Shown: positions 1-7,928 of the stretch, piece by piece | How the letters are laid out: each line of letters opens with the position of its first letter | How positions within the stretch are numbered: the first letter of the stretch is position 1 | Notes under the pieces: generated by a model | The model's input: the letters and a program-made list of their open reading frames with translations, nothing else | The model's database searches: none | What the model was told of the DNA's origin: nothing | NCBI GenBank assembly: GCA_009925965.1 | Contig: RFPW01000007.1 | Span: forward strand, 1-26,809 | DNA: 26,809 nt | Origin: Betaproteobacteria bacterium | GTDB taxonomy: Bacteria > Pseudomonadota > Gammaproteobacteria > Burkholderiales > Burkholderiaceae_E | Direction: 5' to 3' | Translations under genes and position numbers: made by a program

Positions 1-55
1 GTGTTGCGCAATGGGTGCAAAATCGGGTTTCGTACTGCATGATGGATCTTCCTTG

Positions 56-1396
56 ATGGAAAGTTTAGTCGGTTTTGACACCCTGGCGCTTCACGCGGGC
101 GCTTCGCCGGACTCGGCCACCGGTGCGCGCGCGGTTCCGCTGTACCTCAGCACATCATTTGTTTTCGAATCATCAGACCATGCAGCCGCTCTGTTCAATT
201 TGGAGCGCGCGGGGCATGTTTACAGTCGAATCAGTAACCCCACGAATGCAGTGCTCGAGCAGCGCATCGCGGCACTCGAGGGCGGGATCGGCGCGATCGC
301 AACCGCGAGCGGTCAGGCTGCGCTGCACCTCGCGATTTCGACGCTGATGGGGGCTGGCGGGCACATCGTTGCCAGCACAGCGCTTTACGGGGGTTCGCAC
401 AATCTGTTGGACTACACCCTGCGTCGCTTTGGGATCGAAACAAGTTTTGTCGCGCCCCATGACCATGCCGCGTGGCAGGCCGCGGTTCGGCCAAACACCC
501 GCTTGTTTTTTGGTGAAACCGTTGGAAATCCGGGCCTGGATGTCCTCGATATCGCGGCCATCAGTTCGATCGCTCATGACGCCGGCGTGCCCCTGCTGGT
601 TGATTCGACCATGACAACGCCTTGGTTGATCAAGCCTTTTGAACTGGGTGCGGATCTCATTGTTCATTCGGCCACGAAGTTTTTATCGGGGCATGGCACG
701 GTGGTGGGTGGACTGTTGGTCGACGGTGGTTCTTTTGATTGGGAGCGTTCCGGCAAGTTCGGCGAACTAACCGAGGCCTACCCAGGCTTTCATGGCATGG
801 TGTTCAGTGAAGAGAACACGGTTGGCGCATTTTTGCTCCGAGCCCGTCGCGAGGGTCTAAGAGACTTTGGCGCGTGCATGAGCCCGCACACGGCTTGGCT
901 GATTCTGCAGGGGATTGAGACTCTGCCGCTTCGGATGGCGCGTCACGTCAGCAATGCCCAGGCGATTGTGGACTTTTTGGCGATCCATCCGATGGTGGAA
1001 CGGGTCGGGCATCCAAGCCGGCCTGACCATCGCAGCCACGAACTTGCGCAACGTTTGCTCCCGCGCGGCGCCGGTTCGGTCTTTAGTTTTGATCTGCGTG
1101 GCACCCGCGACCAGGGAAAGGCGTTCGTCGAAAATCTGCAGATCTTTAGTCACCTCGCCAACGTGGGGGACTGTCGGAGCCTGGTGATTCATCCGGCGAG
1201 CACCACGCATTTCCGAATGGACGATACCGCGCTGCATGCGGCGGGGATCGGACCGGGCTCGATCCGGCTATCGATCGGGCTCGAAGATCCCGAGGACCTG
1301 GTTCAGGATCTCAAACGGGCGTTGAAGGCCGCGCAGCGCGCCGGTGCGTCGGCTGCGTCGGCTGCGTTAGGTGCGCCGTCTGGGGCTTCCTCATGA
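56..1396 (+). CDS. metY: O-acetylhomoserine sulfhydrylase (MetY type), PLP enzyme
   Basis: Cys/Met-metabolism PLP enzyme of about 446 residues, a normal length for O-acetylhomoserine aminocarboxypropyltransferase. That family makes homocysteine from O-acetylhomoserine and sulfide in the cytoplasm. The family start FDTLALHAG, the YSRISNPT phosphate/substrate motif and the PLP-lysine segment HSATKFLSGHG (Lys about 208 from this start) are all visible. So is the long insert EAYPGFHGMVFSE, which is typical of MetY and not of cystathionine gamma-synthase. The frame is also open from an ATG at 11, giving 15 more unconserved residues; I prefer the ATG at 56 because the family begins there, though neither start has a clear ribosome site. 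It overlaps the next gene by ATGA, so the two are probably translated together. A cystathionine lyase or synthase paralogue is the alternative. Confidence 0.87.
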   Translation: MESLVGFDTLALHAGASPDSATGARAVPLYLSTSFVFESSDHAAALFNLERAGHVYSRISNPTNAVLEQRIAALEGGIGAIATASGQAALHLAISTLMGAGGHIVASTALYGGSHNLLDYTLRRFGIETSFVAPHDHAAWQAAVRPNTRLFFGETVGNPGLDVLDIAAISSIAHDAGVPLLVDSTMTTPWLIKPFELGADLIVHSATKFLSGHGTVVGGLLVDGGSFDWERSGKFGELTEAYPGFHGMVFSEENTVGAFLLRARREGLRDFGACMSPHTAWLILQGIETLPLRMARHVSNAQAIVDFLAIHPMVERVGHPSRPDHRSHELAQRLLPRGAGSVFSFDLRGTRDQGKAFVENLQIFSHLANVGDCRSLVIHPASTTHFRMDDTALHAAGIGPGSIRLSIGLEDPEDLVQDLKRALKAAQRAGASAASAALGAPSGASS

Positions 1397-2196
1397 TCAT
1401 CATCGTTCAGGGCGAGCCGCTCTATGTGTACACCGGGGGACGCGCCTTCGATGCCGCAAAACCCACCATGCTCTTTATTCATGGTGTGTTAAACGACCAT
1501 AGCGTCTGGGGTTTGCAGTCACGCTATTTTGCCCACCACGGCTGGAACGTGTTGGCACCAGATCTGCCGGGGCACAATCGGAGTATGGGGGCGCCTCCGG
1601 ATTCGGTCGAAGCGGCGGCGCTCGCGGTCATTGCGCTGCTCGATACGATGCAAATTGACCGAATCGTGTTGATCGGACATAGCTTTGGTTCATTGATCGC
1701 GCTCGAAGCGGCGAGTCGGATTCAAGATCGTGTCGACCGACTCGCATTGCTCGGCATTGCTTACCCGATGCGAGTATCGGAGGCATTGCTGGAGGCGTCG
1801 GTCAAAGCGCCCGAAGAGGCGATTCGCTTGGTGACCCGCTTCTCGTATTCAGGGCTTGCGGCGCCGCCGTCGGCCCTCGGACCCGGGACCTGGTTGCCCG
1901 GATTGGGGCGTGCGCTCATGCGGCGCGTGTTGGCCTCTAACCCCGATCACAACCCGTTTTATGCCGGTTTTTTGGCGTGTGATCGTTACAAGGGGGGCGA
2001 TAGCGCGATTGCGCGAGTGTACTGTCCCATTCTGTTCATGCTGGGTGATAAGGATCAGATGACACCGCCCAAAGGTGCACAGGCGCTCATCGATCAGGCG
2101 CATGCGGCCCAGGTACTTCGGTTGCAGGCAGGCCACCAGATGATGAGTGAAGCGCCTGACCAGTTGCTTGAGGGTTTGCGTGTTTTCGTTAAATAA
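1393..2196 (+). CDS. Alpha/beta-fold hydrolase, substrate unknown
   Basis: A 267-residue alpha/beta hydrolase. The HG oxyanion motif is at residues 30-31. The nucleophile elbow GHSFGS has Ser97, the acid is likely in LGDKDQ (Asp219 or 221), and the base is His248 in QAGHQMM. It has no signal peptide, so it is probably cytoplasmic. It starts inside the stop of the MetY-type gene (ATGA), which argues for co-translation and a linked role, perhaps on acyl or thioester by-products; that role is a guess. It is too short for homoserine O-acetyltransferase (MetX, about 370 residues) and lacks that family's lid region. Its 3' end overlaps the convergent amidase by 8 bp. Confidence 0.82.
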   Translation: MIIIVQGEPLYVYTGGRAFDAAKPTMLFIHGVLNDHSVWGLQSRYFAHHGWNVLAPDLPGHNRSMGAPPDSVEAAALAVIALLDTMQIDRIVLIGHSFGSLIALEAASRIQDRVDRLALLGIAYPMRVSEALLEASVKAPEEAIRLVTRFSYSGLAAPPSALGPGTWLPGLGRALMRRVLASNPDHNPFYAGFLACDRYKGGDSAIARVYCPILFMLGDKDQMTPPKGAQALIDQAHAAQVLRLQAGHQMMSEAPDQLLEGLRVFVK

Positions 2197-3804
2197 TCTG
2201 AATGGAATTGGCTAGGCTTGGGAAGCGCAATGCCTTGGTTGCTTGTTCAAAAGCAAACCCAAGCCCAAGAATCCGGGCATCGCTCCAGGCCGGGCCTACA
2301 AAACTCAGCCCAACTGGCAGGCCGGCAGCAAAGCCGCAGGGTACGCAGAGATGCGGATAACCAGCGACTGCAGCAGGCGTTGAGAAGCTCCCGGTGTAGT
2401 GGTCGCCGTTGACAAAGTCAGTGAGCCAGGCGACGCCACCTGTTGGCGCAACGAGCGCGTCGAGTTCGTGTCGACGCAGGGCTTCGTCGATGCCTTCGGT
2501 GCGCGCCAGTCGTTGGCAGGTCTCGAGCGCGGCGAGATAGGGTTTGCTGCGCAATCCGCCAAGTTCTTTTGCCCAAGGAATAATTCCTGTCCGAAGTGAG
2601 ACATCTCCTGGGCGGCGTTCGCCTCATTAAACGCAATGATATCGGCCAGGCTGTTGACGGGAGCGCCGCGTCCAAATTCGCGCAGATAGGTGTTCAGACC
2701 GGCCTTCATCTCGTAGAGCAGCACGCTGAATTCACTGTCCTGATACTGCTCGGCCGATGGGAGCTTGACCCAATCGATGAGTCGCGCGCCTTTGGCACTC
2801 AGAGCGCTGAGTGCCTGTTCGTGGATTGCATCGATGCGCTGATTGCCGGTGAAGGCTGAGCGGACGATGCCAAGTCGGGCGCCTCTGAGTGCGTCAAGAT
2901 TCAGGGCGGCCATGTAGTCGGTCGCTCTTGCGCTGCGGGTCGCGGGGTCTCGCGAATCGGGGCCTGCCATTGCGCTCAACAGCAGGGCTGCGTCGGTCAC
3001 GCTACGTGTCATTGGACCGGCCGTATCCTGTGTGCGTGAGATCGGAATGATGCCGTCGCGACTCACCAGACCAACAGTGGGCTTGAATCCAACGACTCCG
3101 TTGATGGAGGCGGGCGAAACAATCGATCCGTCGGTCTCGGTTCCGACCGTTAACGGCGCCAGAACGGCTGCAGTGGCCGCGGCGCTTCCCGAGCTTGAAC
3201 CACTGGTGTTGCGGTCGAGCGCGTGCGGGTTGCGGGTCAAACCCCCGCGGGCACTCCAGCCGCTCGTCGACCGGTTTGAGCGGATATTGGCCCATTCACT
3301 CAGGTTGGTCTTGCCCAGCATGATTGCACCCGCGTTGCGTAGCCGGGTTACCAGATGAGCGTCGCGGGGCGCTTTGGCTCCGATCATGGCCAGGGATCCT
3401 GCAGTTGTCTGCATCGAATCCGCAGTCGCGATGTTGTCCTTAATCAGGACGGGTATTCCATGTAGCGGCCCACGGACTTGGCCGGCCCGGCGCTCACGGT
3501 CGCGTTCCTGGGCAATCTCGATTGCGTCGGGGTTCAGTTCGATCACCGCTCGCAGTTGTGGGCCGCTCCGGTCGATGACCTCAATCCGGGACAGGCAAGC
3601 CTGGGTGAGCGCCACGGCTGTCAGACTGCCTTGCTGCATTTGACTCTGCAACGCGCTGACATCAAACGCGAGCAGGTTGTGCCCTTGGGGATCGAGCCCG
3701 TCGGCATGTGCACCATTGACCAGACCCCCAGCAATGCCCCCAGAAACAATGGGTCTGAGACTGGACATGGCGGCCAAGCTTCCTAGAAAGGTTCTACGTG
3801 ACAT
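2189..3804 (-). pseudogene. Tat-exported amidase (amidase signature family), frameshifted
   Basis: Amidase-signature enzyme related to GatA and 6-aminohexanoate-cyclic-dimer hydrolase. From the ATG at 3804 it begins MSRRTFLGSLAAMSS, a twin-arginine signal, so export to the periplasm is expected. The catalytic Lys is in IPVLIKDN (Lys122), the Ser/Gly-rich cis-Ser segment is TSGSSSGS, and the nucleophile Ser is in TETDGSIVSPAS (Ser227). The frame breaks near 2567-2570: the code reads GQK then NLADCAAN, whereas one extra A in the short A run gives GQKELGGLRSKPYLAAL. That is the expected family C-terminus and stays open to the stop at 2189. With that base the protein is 538 residues, a normal length. 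The cause may be a true mutation or a homopolymer error. A TTG at 3813 could also be the start. Confidence 0.8.
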
Positions 3805-3824
3805 GAATGGCAAAATACCGGCTT

Positions 3825-4763
3825 ATGAAAATTCAGCAGCTGCGCTACGTGCGCGAAGCCGTGCGGCAAGACTTTAACCTGACCGCGGTGGCACAAGCGC
3901 TACACACGTCCCAGCCGGGGGTGAGCCGCCAAATCCGGGAACTCGAGGAGGAGCTCGGAATCGAAGTCTTTGTGCGCGCCGGTAAGCGTTTGACGGGTTT
4001 GACGGGTCCCGGACAAACGATCATGCCCATGATTGAGCGTTTGCTGCTTGAGGCCGAAAACTTGCGACGCGCCGGTGATGAGTTCGCCGCGCAGGGGCAG
4101 GGCACTCTGACGATCGCAGCGACCCATTCGCAGGCTCGCTACGCCCTGCCAACCGCAGTTCGTGACTTCAGTGCCGTTCATCCCCAGGTCACCTTACGGA
4201 TGCATCAAGGGTCGCCACCGCAGATTGCGCAAATGCTGATCAGTGGAGACGCAGATCTTGGCATTGCGACGGAAGCGCTCGCCAGCTATCCGGAGCTCGT
4301 GACCATGCCTTGCTATCGTTGGACTCATTCGGTCATCGTTCGGCCCGACCACCCCTTGAGTGTCATCGTCGACGACGGGGGGGTATTGACGCTTGACGAG
4401 CTCGTGCAATTCCCGATCATGACCTATGAGACGGGTTACACCGGGCGACGCCATATCGACGAGGCCTTTGACGCGCGGCAGCTCAAGGCCAACATTGTCT
4501 TAGAGGCGATGGATGCCGATGTGATCAAGACCTATGTTGAACTCGGGATGGGTGTCGGGATTGTCGCGGGCATTGCGTTTGATCCTGAACGCGATCTCAA
4601 GCTTCGGGCAATTGATGCACGTCACCTCTTTGGGATCAATCTCACCCGCCTCGCGATCCGACGCGGCAATTTTCTACGCACCTATGTTTATGATTTTATT
4701 GAGACCTTCGCACCATCGCTCACGCGGCCTGTTGTTGACGAAGCCCTGGTGCTCAGTGTCTGA
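3825..4763 (+). CDS. cysB: CysB-type LysR transcriptional regulator
   Basis: A 312-residue LysR-family regulator of the CysB/Cbl branch. The N-terminal helix-turn-helix (about residues 12-40) contains TSQPGVSRQIRELEEELG. The effector domain keeps the CysB landmarks: THSQARYALP, MHQGSPPQIA, IATEAL, a long DADVIKTYVELGMGVGI block, and the tail FLRTYVYDFIETFAPSLTR. CysB activates sulfate and cysteine assimilation genes with N-acetylserine as inducer. An ATG at 3807 in the same frame would add six residues; 3825 (MKIQQLRYV) matches the family start. No Shine-Dalgarno sequence is visible before either. The divergent amidase starts only 20 nt away, so the cysB promoter must lie inside amidase code. 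purT follows after 21 nt. The MetY-type gene upstream fits a sulfur theme. Confidence 0.9.
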   Translation: MKIQQLRYVREAVRQDFNLTAVAQALHTSQPGVSRQIRELEEELGIEVFVRAGKRLTGLTGPGQTIMPMIERLLLEAENLRRAGDEFAAQGQGTLTIAATHSQARYALPTAVRDFSAVHPQVTLRMHQGSPPQIAQMLISGDADLGIATEALASYPELVTMPCYRWTHSVIVRPDHPLSVIVDDGGVLTLDELVQFPIMTYETGYTGRRHIDEAFDARQLKANIVLEAMDADVIKTYVELGMGVGIVAGIAFDPERDLKLRAIDARHLFGINLTRLAIRRGNFLRTYVYDFIETFAPSLTRPVVDEALVLSV

Positions 4764-4784
4764 AGCGATTGCGGAGATTCGGCA

Positions 4785-6083
4785 ATGACGACGCTGGGCA
4801 CGCCGCTCTCACCGAATGCCACCCGGGTCATGCTGCTTGGTGCGGGGGAACTGGGTAAAGAGGTACTGATTGCGCTGCAAAGACTCGGGGTCGAAACTAT
4901 CGCTGTGGATCGCTATGACCACGCGCCGGGTCACCAGGTCGCGCATCGGGCCCATACGATTCCGATGAATGATCCGGTGCAATTGCGGGCATTGATCGAA
5001 TCAGAGTGCCCGTCATTGGTCGTACCCGAAATTGAAGCGATCGCGACCGCCGAACTCCAGGCTCTTGAGGCGGAAGGCAAGGTCAGGGTGGTGCCAACGG
5101 CACGCGCGGCCCGTTTGACGATGGACCGTGAGGGTATTCGGCGCCTCGCCGCGGAGACGCTCGGCCTGCCCACGAGCCCTTATCGGTTCTGCGATTCGCT
5201 CGAGCAACTCCGGTTTGCGATCGAAGGGGGTGGGGAGGGTGTTGACGCAGGCGCTATTGGTTATCCCTGTCTCGTTAAACCCGTCATGAGTAGTTCGGGC
5301 AAAGGGCAGAGTCGGATCAATCGGCCCGACGAGATCGAGGCCGCCTGGGATCATGCGATGCATGGCGGTCGGGTTTCGGGTGGTCGTGTGATCGTTGAGG
5401 GCTTTATCGATTTTGAGTACGAGATCACCCTGCTCACCGTCCGGGCTCGTGGGCCCGGGGGCCAGATCGAGACGTCCTTTTGTGAGCCGATCGGTCACGT
5501 GCAGGTCGGCGGTGATTACGTTGAAAGCTGGCAGCCGCAAGCGATGTCGCCCGTCGCGCTCGAACGCGCGCAGCAGATCTGTCGAACGGTCACCGATGAC
5601 TTGGGTCGAGGATTAAATGGTGAGCCTGCCGGGCTTGGATTATTCGGTGTCGAACTCTTTGTGCGTGGCGATCAGGTCTGGTTTAGTGAGGTCAGTCCGC
5701 GTCCGCACGACACGGGTCTGGTCACGTTGGCGACCCAGTGGCAAAGTGAGTTTGAACTGCACGCGCGGGCGATTTTGGGTCTCCCGGTCGACACTCGATT
5801 GCGCAATGCCGGCGCAAGTGCGGTCATTTATGGGGGGCTTGATGCTCCGGCAATTGAGTTTACGGGGCTAGAGCAGGCGCTTGCGGTCCCAGGGTCGGAT
5901 CTGCGCCTGTTTGGCAAGCCCGAGAGTTTCGTGAAGCGGCGCATGGGCGTAGCGCTGGCCCATGGTCCGGATACGGAGACCGCACGCAATCGAGCTAAAG
6001 AGTCGGCCTCATTGGTCAAGCCGCGGTTGGCCACCGAGTGCGATGCCCTCGCGACGGGGGTCGACACCCCCCATGTAGCGTGA
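4785..6083 (+). CDS. purT: Formate-dependent phosphoribosylglycinamide formyltransferase 2
   Basis: PurT makes formyl-GAR from GAR, formate and ATP, a folate-independent third step of purine synthesis. The N-terminal nucleotide-fold motif LLGAGELGKEV is at residues 17-27. The ATP-grasp core has GYPCLVKPVMSSSGKGQS (159-176), the IVEGFIDFEYEITLLTVR block, and the metal/ATP segment FGVELFVRGDQVWFSEVSPRPHDTG (287-311). At 432 residues it is longer than the roughly 390-400 usual; the last 20 or so residues lie beyond the family end and coincide with the antisense overlap with ggt. A GGAG lies about 11 nt before the ATG. It follows cysB by 21 nt and may share its transcript. Confidence 0.95.
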   Translation: MTTLGTPLSPNATRVMLLGAGELGKEVLIALQRLGVETIAVDRYDHAPGHQVAHRAHTIPMNDPVQLRALIESECPSLVVPEIEAIATAELQALEAEGKVRVVPTARAARLTMDREGIRRLAAETLGLPTSPYRFCDSLEQLRFAIEGGGEGVDAGAIGYPCLVKPVMSSSGKGQSRINRPDEIEAAWDHAMHGGRVSGGRVIVEGFIDFEYEITLLTVRARGPGGQIETSFCEPIGHVQVGGDYVESWQPQAMSPVALERAQQICRTVTDDLGRGLNGEPAGLGLFGVELFVRGDQVWFSEVSPRPHDTGLVTLATQWQSEFELHARAILGLPVDTRLRNAGASAVIYGGLDAPAIEFTGLEQALAVPGSDLRLFGKPESFVKRRMGVALAHGPDTETARNRAKESASLVKPRLATECDALATGVDTPHVA

Positions 6084-7928
6084 TCGATTAGGGTTGAATG
6101 GGGGTGGGTCCGAAGAGTTTTGTAGACGCAAAATCGTCGCCACGCCGCTCGACTGGGCCGCGGTCGATACGGTATGTCCTAATGCGCGCAGGCCGCTGAC
6201 CAGCGGATCGTTTTCAGGGTTGATGTCGGGGTGCTCGCCACCGACATGGGTCGTCGAGCTGTTGTTTGCGCCAAAACTGACCATTGAGGTGGCCTGTTGT
6301 GCATCAAGACCCCAGTCCAACACACTGACGAGGGTCTTCACCACATACTGAATAATGCTGGGGCCACCCGGTGATCCGGTGGCCATCAGAAACTCTCCTC
6401 GCGTCCCATCCGCCTTGCGCTGAAAAACGAGTGTCGGGGACATCGCGCTCGCTGGTCGCTTTAGGGGCTGCAAGCGGTTGGCGATTGGACCGATGGCATC
6501 CGCTGCCTGGAATGAAAAGTCCGTCAGCTGATTATTCAATAAAAACCCACGGGTGAAATGGTATGAACCCATGCCGCTTTCGATCGTACTGGTCATCACA
6601 ACAACATTGCCGGCCCGATCGATCAGGCTGACATGGGTTGTGCCATTGCCCTCTGAAGTGTTGTCGCCTTGGGCCTGCGTGCTGGGAAAAACCCCTGGTT
6701 TGGCCACGCCCATTGACCGCTCTGCCGAGATGAGCGCTGCCCTCGATGCGAGATAGCCAGGGTCGAGCAAGGTGTCTAAACCGAGCCCGGGGAGCGGGAC
6801 AAAATCAGTATCGGCGACATATCGATGCCGATCCGCATACGCAAGTCGCTGGGCTTCGCTGATGAGATGCACGCCACTCAAGCTCGGGCGTCCTCCATCG
6901 CTATGGACCACCGACGGCCGGTGTGCCTTGAGATCAAAATGCTCCAGAATTCCGAGGGTCTGGGCGACTGCAATTCCGCCGGTTGATGGGGGACCCATGC
7001 CGCAAACCATGGTCTGGCGATAAGGCCGGCAGACCGGTTCGCGCCGGACCGCGCGGTAATTGGCCAGATCACTCAGTTCGGTGAGCCCGGGTGTGATTTC
7101 GACCGGCGAATGGTCGCTACCTTTGCCGACTTTGATCTTGTCGACGATCGACTCGGCGATCGGTCCGGTGTAGAAGGCTTGCGCGCCGTCACGTGCGATC
7201 GTGGCCAGGGTTGCGGCATAGTCGGGATTGCGCAGAGCTGTTCCTGCTGACTTGGCACTCAGATCAGGATTCAGAAAATACGCACTGGCGTCGGGGTCGC
7301 GCAACAGGTCATTTCGGGCGGTGCGGATTGCTGCCGCCATCCGGGGACTGATGACAAAGCCTTCCGTTGCGATCCGGATTGCCGGCTCAAAGAGGCTCGA
7401 CCAGGTCTGTCGGCCGTAATCCTGGTGGGCCATTTCGAGCATGCGCAACACACCCGGTGTCCCGATGGATCGTCCGCTGGCCCGCGCGCTGAGAAACGGA
7501 TGCGCTAGTCTGGGATGCAAAGGGCTGGGGTCACTCGCACTGATCAAGCGCAGATCATTTTCAGTCGAGGCTGCAGGTGCGGTTTCGCGGCCATCGTAAC
7601 TTTGCAATCGGCCGGTGGCGGCTTCATAGTGAAGAATAAATGCACCGCCACCGATCCCGGACGATTGGGGCTCAACCAGACCCAGGACCAGTTGAACGGC
7701 TACGGCCGCGTCCATCGCACTGCCCCCTTGGTGCAACACGCGACAGCCGGCCTGAGTCGCCAGTGGATTCGCCGTGACGGCGAGATAATCCTTCGCGATG
7801 ACGGGCTGCTTACCCGGCCGAAAGCCGGAGGCCAACTCCGGCAACCTGGGGTCAGACCCCAGGTTTGCACGAACGACTAGGGCAGCCTCTTGAGGCGGCA
7901 GAGCGCAAGGTGCCGCATCAGGCAACAC
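6009..7928 (-). CDS. ggt: Gamma-glutamyltranspeptidase (5' end uncertain)
   Basis: GGT cleaves the gamma-glutamyl bond of glutathione and related compounds and is normally a periplasmic, self-cleaving enzyme. Visible motifs include ASGF near the usual mature start, ANPLAT, the run LVEPQSSGIGGGAF, substrate-binding Arg in YDGRETAP, GPPSTGG, the self-cleavage/nucleophile Thr in EGNGTTHVSLID, and the end GGVDPRREGIALG. The 5' end is odd: the residues before ASGF are not a signal peptide and are partly encoded by a 23-bp palindrome. The frame is open from 7997, but that would overlap the TrpB-like gene by 80 nt; I chose the GTG at 7928. An ATG at 7918, joined to the upstream stop as TGATG, begins another frame that stops after 13 codons and may be the remnant of the original start. 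Its 3' end overlaps purT antisense by 75 nt. Confidence 0.88.
   Translation of the reverse strand: MLPDAAPCALPPQEAALVVRANLGSDPRLPELASGFRPGKQPVIAKDYLAVTANPLATQAGCRVLHQGGSAMDAAVAVQLVLGLVEPQSSGIGGGAFILHYEAATGRLQSYDGRETAPAASTENDLRLISASDPSPLHPRLAHPFLSARASGRSIGTPGVLRMLEMAHQDYGRQTWSSLFEPAIRIATEGFVISPRMAAAIRTARNDLLRDPDASAYFLNPDLSAKSAGTALRNPDYAATLATIARDGAQAFYTGPIAESIVDKIKVGKGSDHSPVEITPGLTELSDLANYRAVRREPVCRPYRQTMVCGMGPPSTGGIAVAQTLGILEHFDLKAHRPSVVHSDGGRPSLSGVHLISEAQRLAYADRHRYVADTDFVPLPGLGLDTLLDPGYLASRAALISAERSMGVAKPGVFPSTQAQGDNTSEGNGTTHVSLIDRAGNVVVMTSTIESGMGSYHFTRGFLLNNQLTDFSFQAADAIGPIANRLQPLKRPASAMSPTLVFQRKADGTRGEFLMATGSPGGPSIIQYVVKTLVSVLDWGLDAQQATSMVSFGANNSSTTHVGGEHPDINPENDPLVSGLRALGHTVSTAAQSSGVATILRLQNSSDPPPFNPNRSRYMGGVDPRREGIALGGQPRLDQ
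7825..7865. repeat. Two adjacent inverted repeats, REP-like, at the 5' end of ggt
   Basis: Bases 7843-7865 form a perfect odd palindrome: 11-bp arms (AACCTGGGGTC) around one central A. Directly beside it, 7825-7841 is CCGGAG, a five-base loop, then CTCCGG. Palindromes built on GGGGTC-GACCCC resemble the hairpins of repetitive extragenic palindromes moved by RAYT transposases; that link is from memory and untested here. No T tract follows on either strand, so a simple terminator is unlikely. I saw no second copy in the window. It sits between the TrpB-like stop and the conserved part of ggt, so it may instead be a leader hairpin. Confidence 0.6.

Noticed and set aside
1393..2196. Homoserine O-acetyltransferase (MetX) next to MetY
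   Set aside because: About 100 residues too short and without MetX-specific segments.
7867..7884. A 14-nt word here (AACGACTAGGGCAG) also found upstream of the pilin on the other strand
   Set aside because: A match of this length is expected a few times by chance in 27 kb searched on both strands.
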